Below, in pieces: positions 24,101 to 31,200 of a DNA stretch of 64,000 nucleotides. Location: assembly GCA_021014325.1 (NCBI GenBank), contig CM037463.1:3529001-3593000 (forward strand), read 5' to 3'. Each line of letters starts with the position of its first letter. Position 1 is the first letter of the stretch. The notes under the pieces were generated by a model. That model had not been told where the DNA came from and searched no databases. It saw only the letters and a list, made by a program, of their open reading frames with translations. This stretch comes from Plazaster borealis. Its lineage: Eukaryota > Echinodermata > Asteroidea > Forcipulatida > Labidiasteridae. The position numbers were made by a program, and so were the translations under genes.

Positions 24101-24572
24101 TGTACACAGAATAAACTAGGTATGAACAAGTACTGTGTACTCGTATAGAACTAGTATTAATGATGAGGTTTTTACGTAGTGTTACAATAACTTACATCAT
24201 CATTTAAGACTCATTTGTTTCATTTTCTTATCAAGAATAATTTGCCTCTGCTTTCTCAGCAAATGATGTGTGTACCTGGCCAATTTTGGTGGTAGGTCGG
24301 CCTTGTAGAGGTGCTAGTCACCTGTTCCTCCTTGCCACTCACTGGCTAGTTTTGTAAATTTGTTATGTTCTTTTATTTTCTCAGTCATAGTTTAAATTTT
24401 TGGAATATACCTTCAATTGAAAATGGTTGTGCTGCTGTAAAGTGTATATTAAAAAAATACATAATTAGTTTTAATATAAAATCTCATTTTAGCTGGTATA
24501 CTCACCATGCCTGACATCTTGATCCGCAAACTCAAAGTCATTCCCCAAATTTTCAGTGTCACTGGAGAACAT
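15043..24572 (-). CDS. Protein Lifeguard (TMBIM / Bax inhibitor-1 family), nine coding exons, complete
   Basis: Joined exons 24572-24506, 22910-22832, 22576-22523, 22243-22153, 20373-20290, 19158-19117, 16941-16852, 16154-16107 and 15195-15043 give 708 bases: 235 residues plus TAG. All junctions are GT/AG and phases agree. The product is seven hydrophobic segments (about 29-48, 58-80, 88-107, 115-136, 145-166, 171-190, 214-231) with the family signature around FDTQLLLGGKHKYSISQEEY and LNLYIDIV. Asp190 and Asp218 are candidates for the conserved acidic pair linked to calcium leak and pH sensing in the family. The last third looks most like Lifeguard 1/GRINA and Lifeguard 2/FAIM2. Known members sit in ER, Golgi or plasma membrane and restrain apoptosis and ER calcium. 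The start ATG follows an in-frame TGA. The N-terminal tail is only about 23 residues, without the proline-rich cytosolic region of vertebrate LFG1-3. Intron 6 holds a large minisatellite. An AATAAA on this strand is at 14588-14593. Confidence 0.95.
15286..15762 (+). mobile_element. Family-5 TTAA element (copy b)
   Basis: TTAAAGGTAGGGTTC to GACCCTACCTTTAA. Central perfect palindrome GAAACGATTCATGCATGAAT CGTTTC at about 15537-15562. Contains a (TTA)n-T10-G9 junction at 15693-15733. Confidence 0.85.
15759..16045. mobile_element. Diverged family-1-like TTAA element, abutting
   Basis: Shares TTAA with the preceding element. TTGGTAAGGTCGAAAAT, CATTTTCTTGTCCGATGACCAA and TTTCAGAGGTTTGTTATTTCATG follow the order of 19898-20239. 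Right end not clear. Confidence 0.65.
16107..16154 (-). CDS. Lifeguard exon 8
   Basis: Encodes VLDIVYASIGAIIFAM, the highly conserved TM6 core of the Lifeguard family. Phase 0 at both ends, acceptor TTTTTCCCAG, donor GTAAGT. Confidence 0.94.
16852..16941 (-). CDS. Lifeguard exon 7
   Basis: Encodes 30 residues: IDFTMMSGLL, then TM5 FALLIGLLIFGIFAAIF ending in RNR. Aligns with the DFT...IRNR stretch of GRINA. Phase 0 at both ends. Confidence 0.93.
17015..17175. mobile_element. Miniature element, ACCCCTTGCG type (copy a)
   Basis: TTTGACCTCAGTxAGGGCGC TGTT...GACATxATACGCAAGGGGT. Partner 23030-23205 has both ends (TAGACCCCTTGCG / AAGGGGTCTATA). Confidence 0.72.
17690..18045. mobile_element. TATAGACTGTGCAAGTCTCG element, long copy
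   Basis: Left TATAGACTGTGCAAGTCTCG CGC; right GCGCGAGACATGCACAGTCTAT. Shorter relatives at 34130-34275 (palindromic) and 49220-49335. Confidence 0.78.
18230..19110. repeat. G-rich minisatellite in Lifeguard intron 6, units carrying splice donors
   Basis: Two-level array. The basic 20-bp word is close to AGGGTTGGGGTGGAGGGTAG. Higher-order units of 116-117 bp (one of 157) each end in GGTCAAACACTTACCTTGGT. On the gene strand the last word reads ACCAAG|GTAAGTGTT, identical to the exon 6 donor. Copies lie at 18364, 18480, 18597, 18714, 18871 and 18987; two of them (18364, 18597) have GTTAGT instead of GTAAGT. The plus strand has dense G runs and so quadruplex potential; the transcript would be C-rich. 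Confidence 0.95.
19117..19158 (-). CDS. Lifeguard exon 6 (abuts the minisatellite)
   Basis: A 42-base exon encoding IIVLALTAFAFQTK, matching the family's ...FxxQT(K/R) turn after TM4. Its donor (ACCAAG|GTAAGTGTT, intron side 19116-19111) is immediately followed by the intron 6 minisatellite, whose units repeat the same donor word. The exon frame stays open for 69 codons past the donor. Confidence 0.93.
19684..19898. mobile_element. Miniature element, GGCCATGTCACACG type (copy b)
   Basis: AAGGCCATGTCACACGAGGC AATTTACAGGCAA pairs with AAAATTGCCCTGTGTGACGTGGCCTT. Directly abuts the TTAA element at 19898. Confidence 0.85.
19898..20239. mobile_element. Family-1-related TTAA element, 342 bp
   Basis: TTAAAGGCCCATTACACTAT to GTACAATACCTTTAA. 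The right half shares GATGACCAATTGAGC and TTTCACAGG with family 1; the left half differs. Confidence 0.85.
20290..20373 (-). CDS. Lifeguard exon 5
   Basis: Encodes 28 residues, TVFEGVLLGITCGRYDTNTI then LIAAGITA: TM3, a short loop, and TM4 with the conserved GITA. Phase 0 at both ends, donor GTAAGT. Confidence 0.92.
20585..20855 (+). mobile_element. SINE-B (tRNA-headed), full copy in Lifeguard intron 4
   Basis: A box TGGTCTAGTTGGT, B box GGTTCGAATCCC, in a tRNA-like block 20666-20745. Flanked by TTGCATCGGGGATAAAG upstream and GGGAAAGTACCGAGTATCGG downstream. Intact tRNA folding is not evident, so it is a SINE rather than a tRNA gene. Confidence 0.85.
20970..21115. repeat. GGCCTTGGTGCCC dispersed repeat (copy a)
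   Basis: GTCTTGGCCTTGGTGCCC, TTTTCCAATGGAAGTGCCC, TTGCCCTxTCAAAGATGAAA. Same order at 36590-36730, and inverted and interrupted at 23282-23640. Confidence 0.75.
21440..22090. repeat. Inverted pair of tRNA-like blocks with inverted flanks
   Basis: 21475-21540 (minus) and 21965-22060 (plus) share GTCGCAGGTTxAAGTCCCGC TCTAGT. Inner flanks CTAGCCCTACGATGGCGGTC and GACCGCCAACATAGGGCTAG also pair, and so do the outer flanks (GTTGAACAAAG / CTTTGTACAACCCC). Confidence 0.78.
22153..22243 (-). CDS. Lifeguard exon 4
   Basis: Encodes AMTLILIIALSCFTNLRRNF and PTNFICLFLF: the rest of TM2, the basic cytosolic loop with the family's typical R-R-x-F/P pattern, and the start of TM3. Acceptor CTCGTAG, donor GTAAGT, phase 0 at its end. 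Confidence 0.92.
22523..22576 (-). CDS. Lifeguard exon 3
   Basis: Encodes DDIRSYMLRYTWPFWVA, the loop and the start of TM2. Acceptor TTTTTTTCAG, donor GTAAGT. Phases 2 in and 2 out fit both neighbours. Confidence 0.9.
22832..22910 (-). CDS. Lifeguard exon 2 (first membrane segment)
   Basis: Encodes FIKKVYAILTAQLALTIAII and the end of TM1. The acceptor is TTTTGCAG and the donor GTAAGTG. Starts by completing Gly23 and ends after two bases of Val49. Confidence 0.92.
23030..23205. mobile_element. Miniature element, ACCCCTTGCG type (copy b)
   Basis: TAGACCCCTTGCGTTGG... to ...ATTCAAGGGGTCTATA, with TGAGGTCAAACAATGGAAA and its inverse CTTTGACCTCAG inside. Confidence 0.8.
23282..23640. repeat. GGCCTTGGTGCCC repeat, inverted copy split by GGACACCC-rich insert
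   Basis: AGGCCTGGGATTTCATCTTC at the left and GGGCACCAAGGCCAAGACA at the right. Between them TTTGGACACCCTGTTTT is repeated. Confidence 0.7.
23865..24125 (+). mobile_element. SINE-A, forward copy
   Basis: TGTCGTGGCCGAGTGGTCTG head, TCATGACACTTGTGTCCTTG AGCAAGG, then AGATGGTAAxGTGTCG tail-like sequence. Confidence 0.78.
24506..24572 (-). CDS. Lifeguard exon 1
   Basis: Encodes residues 1-22 and the first base of codon 23 (acidic MFSSDTENLGNDFEFADQDV). The donor reads ATG|GTGAGT. An in-frame TGA lies eight codons upstream of the ATG, supporting this as the initiation exon. Confidence 0.9.
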
Positions 24573-26265
24573 GATGATTGATGGTGTACTTCACCTAGCT
24601 AGAGTTAGACAATTAAAAGAGGACTTGGTGGTGGGTTCAAACATGGAGATTCAAATCAGTGGTGAGAGTGGGATTCAAATGTGGAGCGTTTCGGTTATAA
24701 AGCTGGAGGTAAACTACCACTTATCATTGGTGAATTTTGTTCTTGAAGAAGCTTGTAACTTGGATTCAGAGCTTAGCCACACAAGTGGGGCTAGAGGTAA
24801 TTCCATTCCAATGAGCTACGCAGCAGTGGCAACTGGTATTAACTAGCATGACTGGTAAAAATACCTGCAATTTAATATGTTAATTGTTTGTTATAATGTC
24901 GGCTACCTGGGTATGCTTCAAAGAAAGAAGGTGCTATACGATCTGCCGGCTTATTAGCATTTAGTAAAACTTAGCTGGTGCCGGAAATACTATAGCCTAG
25001 CGCTATGTTCTACCTCCATACATGGTTGTATATACGTATGCATTGATTGAGGCTAAGCAAATTTGAAATAAAAGTTTTATCTGACTCAAAATGCTATAGA
25101 TAGCAACTGCGCACCCAAGGCCCCCCCCCCAAGAGGGTCCCCGAAAAATAAAAATCGGGGGGGGGGGGGGAGAAAGAAAGGAGAGGAAAGGAGAGGGAAG
25201 AGGGGAGAGGGAAGGGGGAGGGAGAAAAGTCGTAGTGTGTGTGTGCAATGTGTAGTTATTGGTTTTTTTATTTCCGGTGGCAGGATTTTCTTTTCATTCT
25301 ATGCCATATTCACAATTTTTTTCTTTCTGCCAAAATTACTCTTTTATATGAGAGATTCGATAACGCGAGGTGCGAGATGCAAGATGACAGATATTGAACA
25401 CCATACTTTTATGATATCTATCTCACTTTTTAGATGTGCCACAAAAACATATTAAGCATTTGAAACCAACGGGTCACTTTGTCCAGGATAAAATATGTCT
25501 CACGTTGGTCTGAAGTCGTTCCGGCATTCAATGTTTTCCCCCCTTAAGGATTGCCTGTAGTACTACACTTGAATTTTAGAAACACTTGATAGTAATTTTT
25601 TTAACCCACAAAGTTTTTAATGAATATGCATTAAACCGGATATCGACCAGATCCTAACCGAACGTCATCACACGTTGCTCCCTTTCCACATGTTTCTTCA
25701 AGTCGGCTACGTGCAGGGAATAAAAAGGCCTGCAATCCTACCCTTTCCAAATTACACATCACATTTATTCCCAGGTTAAACTTTTAATTTTCACTTTTTA
25801 ACAGTAATCTGATATAAGTTATAATTATCTAACAGTTAAACACCACTTTCGCAAAATGAAGGATTATCTGTATGATCTGGATTTGCCGCCTACGTATTCA
25901 TAGAATTTGCCGCCCTGTGATGAAAAAAAGGTAGCACCGCCCACATGAACGTTCTTTTCCACAACGTCCGCAGCATTATTATTTAAAACAAAAACTGTTG
26001 CCGACAATGTACAGCGTTCACAACATTCTGGGGACTCCATGCTGGCATTATCTGCCTGACCCAGTTGAGTGGCAATACATGTAAGTTCTAACATGAGGGA
26101 GGCCGAACATCACTGAAAACTTGCAATCCAGACTCCAGAGATGTCAGCACGAGATTGGCTCTCGCAAGCTTGGCGTTTATTAGACTTTTCAAATAAAAAT
26201 TAAAGATGTAGGCCTAGGCCGATATGATCAGAAGTGCTTAAAAAGTGTGTCTATTTTTCAAATTT
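24573..26265. other. Region upstream of Lifeguard ATG
   Basis: Holds C10/G13 runs and purine-rich GGAGAGG at about 25120-25230. No frame with recognisable domain. 5' UTR exons and promoter probably lie here or near 26.1 kb but are not identifiable. Confidence 0.45.
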
Positions 26266-26269
26266 TAAG

Positions 26270-26515
26270 CATAAAAAAGAGGCTTGATTTTTCACCCCCA
26301 AAACGCCACAAGCCCAGAGCTTACGGGGGGTTTGCCCCCTGGACCCCCACTGGGGCTTCGCCCCTGAACCCCACCAGGGGCCGTCAGGCCGGTGTGGACG
26401 GAGATTCTGTCCCCCCGGTGAATCTGTCCCCCCGGACAACTTTACCTGGGGCGCTGACGCCTGGGTCACTTTGCCCAAATTACGGACATTGCCCAGAATC
26501 CGGATAACTAGAGTA
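26270..26515. repeat. GC-rich CCCCxxGGGG block
   Basis: Repeated short inverted words (CCCCCTGGACCCCCACTGGGG, CCCCTGAACCCCACCAGGGG). Base composition far above its flanks. Frames on both strands are Pro/Gly/Arg-rich and not supported. Confidence 0.6.
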
Positions 26516-26804
26516 AGACATAATCCTGGGTGAGCCGTTGATACTAGATAGTGCTACTCACTTAGTGCGTGGTTCAGTTTTATGTGTAGGCTAGGCCTAA
26601 TCATTATCCGATTATGTGACCAAAGAATCGAATGAATTAGCAACATATTTACCAGATTGAGATGAAAGGCAGCAACTTTTTGTAACTCGAGTAATGACAG
26701 TTGAACGTTTATATTTGTCAGGTCTGTTGAGTTCGTCCGCGCCCACTTGTTAACAACATCTACATCTGCAGACTACATCAGCAGCATGCATCCAGCATGC
26801 ATTA

Positions 26805-27215
26805 CATTTTAGTGCCAGCAACAAATTTTGGTGCTAGCACCAAATTTCAAAAACCTTTGTCAATGACCGTCAGAGATAGTGTGAACAAATTACAAATTAC
26901 TCATGTTTTTTATAAAGGTAACGTACACGTTTGGTAATGACTCAAAACAAATATTAGCATAACAACTTACTTGGTAACAAGAAACGGAGAGCTGATAGTA
27001 TAAAACATTGTAGGAAACGACTCCCTCTGAAGTAACGTAGTTTTTGAGAAAGAGGTAATTTCTCACTATAATAAAACCTGCTTGCAAGAAGTTTTTATTC
27101 CTCTCTATCTGAAAGCACATAAATCACTGTCTTTGACGGTCGTTGACAAAGGTTTTTGAAAATTGGTGCTAGCGCCAAATTTCTTGCCAGTAAGTGCTGG
27201 CACTAAATTTAGTGC
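26805..27215. mobile_element. Foldback element interrupted by a family-1 copy
   Basis: Left arm GTGCCAGCAACAAATTTTGG TGCTAGCACCAAATTTCAAA AACCTTTGTCAATGACCGTC. The right arm is its complement (GACGGTCGTTGACAAAGG ... AGTGCTGGCAC). The family-1 fragment at about 26915-27122 sits at the centre. Confidence 0.85.
26915..27122 (-). mobile_element. Family-1 TTAA element, half copy
   Basis: ATAAAGGTAACGTACACGTT to the central CTTGCAAGAAGTTTTTATTC; the other half is missing. Confidence 0.82.
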
Positions 27216-27491
27216 TGACTTCAGTCTGGTGACTTCATTCAGCAGTCGACATCTGGCGTGAAAAGGGTCACATCACTTACTATGTAAATATTTGCTACTG
27301 AAATAATCAATGCATTCATTCGAAATTGTAAATGTCATCATGATGACTTTCATTTTCAATCAATTCAATCTTGAAAGTGTGTAGAGTGTGTAGGGCAGGA
27401 GGTTAAAAGCTAAAAAATATTTTAAAAGGGGGCCTAATTAATTCAATAACAGTAATTAGTTTAGTAAACTAAATTTTAGGCTAAACTAACC

Positions 27492-27690
27492 AGGGGCCAA
27501 TTTCATAGAGCTGCTTAAGCAGAAAATATCGCTTAACAATTTTTCTGCTAAGCAGAAATGAGCAGGATACCAGTCATAAATTGTACTCGTGGCATGGTAG
27601 TTTGGCTGGTAACCTTATTCTGGTAGGCTTAATTTTGTTGTGCTTAGCTACTTTTGTGCTTAAGCAGCTCTATGAAATTGGGCCCTGCTG
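27492..27690. mobile_element. GGGCCCAATTTCATAGAGC miniature element (copy b)
   Basis: GGGCCAATTTCATAGAGCTG CTTAAGCA at the left, its complement at the right (CTTAAGCAGCTCTATGAAATTGGGCCC). About 195 bp, internally palindromic. Confidence 0.9.
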
Positions 27691-28085
27691 AGTGTTTAAT
27701 GTCTTTGTCAGTGTAGAATTGTAGAAAGCCTTTTTTTTCCTGTGTGTACGTACATGCCATAATTATAAATGATTAGATAAAGCAAGAGACCTCGTAGTTC
27801 ATAAACATGTTCAAACAACAATTAAAAGTTTGCGTAAAGGTGCACACAGTCAAATTACGCTCATGAACTAGACCCAGTGCAGTACTATAGCTGGCCTGGG
27901 GCGCGCTGTCGTACTTCGGTCGTACTACCTAAGATGTCCACATTTCAAAAAAAGGAGTACAGCGCCCATGTTATTTGGTCTACTCTATGATGAACTGATT
28001 TTAGTGATTTTGTCCGTTCCTTTTTTACTATCTGATTGTTTTAATTTTACAGTAATGTACTTTTAAGACAAGTGAACCACCAATA

Positions 28086-28283
28086 ATGGCATCGGGTGCA
28101 AACAACCTGCAACAATCTTCCTTCAAGTGTCGCAAGTGTAGACGATTTCTTTTCAATGAAGACAGCGTTCTCCCTTCCACATTGGCCAAAGACTCGCATC
28201 ATCAATGGAGTGGCGCTAGTGGTGCATTGTGGTATATCAGTGATGATGCCAGACCGTCCTGGATCAAGACTGCAATTGAGGAG
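28086..28283 (+). CDS. RNF180: RNF180 exon 1
   Basis: Residues 1-66, containing [11 protein letters not shown] (first zinc knuckle) and [12 protein letters not shown], which aligns with the PEWI...I stretch of vertebrate RNF180. Donor GAG|GTATTT, phase 0. Confidence 0.93.
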
Positions 28284-31200
28284 GTATTTTTATCATTATA
28301 AATAACGGGCAACTGCAGCTTAACACTCGTCCAGCGTACATTAGGGAGCTTTCGTTTTGGACGACGGATGGTTCTGCAACGGTGAAAATGACACGTCGAG
28401 CTATCTGCGCATGCGTCGACTCTGAGGCTTCGTCGGCCTTCAATTTCTACAACAGTACTTGGGGTGAACCTGCGTTGTGCTGAAAACGACAACGTTTGGG
28501 TTCAACCGTTGTAGAACCATCCGTCGTCCAAAACGAAAACTCCCTAATGTCTTAGCAATAACTACTATGGCGTGTAAACAACACTTCTCAACTTGCCCTG
28601 TGGGCCGCTAAAAACAGTGCAACGTACTTCTTCTTCTTCCTTCTTGCAGCCTTCATGATTGAAGATAAACGCACTGCCAGACATACTGGGGCGAACCCCT
28701 TTTCTTTGCGATGAGTGTGTACTGGGGTCTTTCAAGTGCATTGATAGTTTTTATAACAACACACAGGAGCCACAGCCCTTTACTCCCCATCCAAAGGACG
28801 AAGCAATACTGGTTTAGGTGTCTTGCTTAAGGACACAAGTATCAAGACCGGGACTCGAACCCACACTCTGCTGATCAGAAACACCAGAGCTTGAGTTCGG
28901 TGCACTTAACCGCTTGGCATTTGAAATGCTCACATTTCTTCCTTTTCATTCAGATGTGAGTATTTAAAAAATGTGTTATTTTGTTTTTGAGCGAGTGAAT
29001 GTAACTTAACATTTCACCAATACTGGTTGTGATCGCTACCATTAATACATCAGAAAGATAGGCCTAAATTTATGACAAAACATGTTTAAAATCTGGGCTA
29101 CTAAAACTTCCTGGGGGCAAGTAAAGCACACAGCCCCGGTGGGCTACTTTACAAAAAGTTTAAGTGCAAGGCGTGTATGGAGTCGGCATTGGTTACTCAA
29201 AAATAACTAGTTGTCAAATGTTTATATGTGTGTCAAACTTCAATCCTTTACGAAATTCTCTAAAGTCATCCATCCAATGCTGATGGCCTTTGGTTGACTG
29301 CTCTGTGTTCCAACAACCTTATGTTCCGAAAAAACCCTCATGATTTACATGCTAAGGATAGGGTTAGGGTTAGGAATAGGAAAATACACTGGGGGTGTCA
29401 GAACATGGGGATGTCGGAACATAGAGGTGTTGGAACCTGGCCTTTGTGCATACGTGTACCTCAAAGTGAGTATATTCAAATTTTGCCATGCCACATACAA
29501 CAGGGTAGGTTATGGTACTTGAAATGTGTGGAAAATGATAGACCTATTTGTCAAATTTTCTTCCTAATCACTGATTGTACAGTGTTTTTTTGTTTACAGT
29601 CGCAGTGGACAAGAGGAAAACTTGCTTGTCCAAAATGCAGAGGTCGCCTTGGGTCATTTGACTTTTTGAACCCTAGCATGAGGCACCATCAGGATCACCA
29701 GGGGCCTTGGTCCAGTGTTCACATCATTGCCAGTCGTGTCGATCATGAATTGCCTCAATCTCAACTAGCAAAACTGAGAGGTGGTGTCCGAGAGCAAGAC
29801 CCTCGGGTCAAAGGTCAAGCATCAACCGGCAAATCAAAGGACAGCTCCGAGATGAGTGTCGGCGACTTGCTTCCAAATGAAGATGGTGCCCTTCCCATAG
29901 GTTCCTGGTACTTAGATACACATGAGCTGGATTCCAGATCCAGCAAGGTTTCTGAAGTTGAAAGTATTGCTGCTGATGAGTTGGTATCATTCTCACTTCT
30001 GTCAACAAGTAGGAAAACCTCTTTGTCGTCAATTGAACCTAAAGTCGGTAATCAACTCAGGTTCAGGCCAGGCTATAAAAACACTGAGCATTCCAAGACC
30101 AGATCTTATGTGTCTAACGCTAGCTCTGTTGAGGAGACACAGTCTGGCTCCTGTACTTCTATGCATAACGGACTATTAACTGAGACAGGTATCACAGACT
30201 ACTTTAATCAAATCCCTGCTGAAGAGGTATCGGATGCCCGTACTGAATTGAATTCTTCATACAGCAATCTCATTAATTTATCACTGCCATCCAAACTATC
30301 GAGAAACTCACAATCAAATACTATCAGTATTCCACCAAATTCAAGACCAACCACCCTCCGCACCTCATGCAGGGACAGTTCGTCTGAGCAGACTATCCCG
30401 AGACAGGTATCAGCTGTTGATCAAAATACACTTGGTATTGGTAGCGAATTGGAAACGGCAAACACGGTGCAAACACATGTGGTAGTTGGGACTACCTCAG
30501 CGCCCAACACATGGCAGGACTTTCTGGACGAACTCTTGTTGGAGCTGGAGCGAGAGACTAGTGACGGAGAGCCTTCAACATTGAGAGCCGAGAATGATGT
30601 CAACCGGCTTGTTGACGACTTCGACACGGACAGTCAACAAGAGGGTGAGGATAGTTTACACAAAACTTTGTTCAAAACTTAATGGGTGTGTGTGTTAAAT
30701 TAGAAAAAAAATATGTTGGTCTATTAAAGAGGGGCTTCAAGGTCAAAATCAGTTTTGTGATGCACTCATTTTTCACTAAATATAGATTCCTCATAAAAGT
30801 TGGGAGAAAATTAGAAGTCTCTAACCTCACGTTAAAACGGTGTAAAATGTCATTTTATCTGATGTCTTTCATAGCAAAATTTGAAACGCGACATCACTGA
30901 GCATCAACAACAAATGGGTCAGTGATCCCTTTTCAAAAAAGCAGTGCTGGATCGTTTTTGTTTTTTTGCAAACACTGACGATTGATTACAGCATAATTAA
31001 TATTTTAACATTTGATCAATCCATTTGAAGCGTCTGCAAGTTCAGACAACGATTTCCAGGGTAATGGAACACAAGAGGCTGAGGGGACGTCAGCTTACCT
31101 GCAACGAGCCATCCTGAGATCGCAGAAGAAAGAGAAGAATCGTAGGAAGAATGAGAGAAGGAAACTGAGAAGACGAGAAAGATGGAAGGAAGAGAAGGTG

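Noticed and set aside
24556..24846. 96-codon plus frame
   Set aside because: Antisense to Lifeguard exon 1 and its upstream region; no domain.
29350..29375. Telomere-like GGGTTAGGGTTAGG
   Set aside because: Only two units; no array.
29294..29599. N-terminal extension of the large RNF180 frame
   Set aside because: Upstream of the TTTACAG acceptor. Exon 1 plus the acceptor gives the conserved family sequence in phase.
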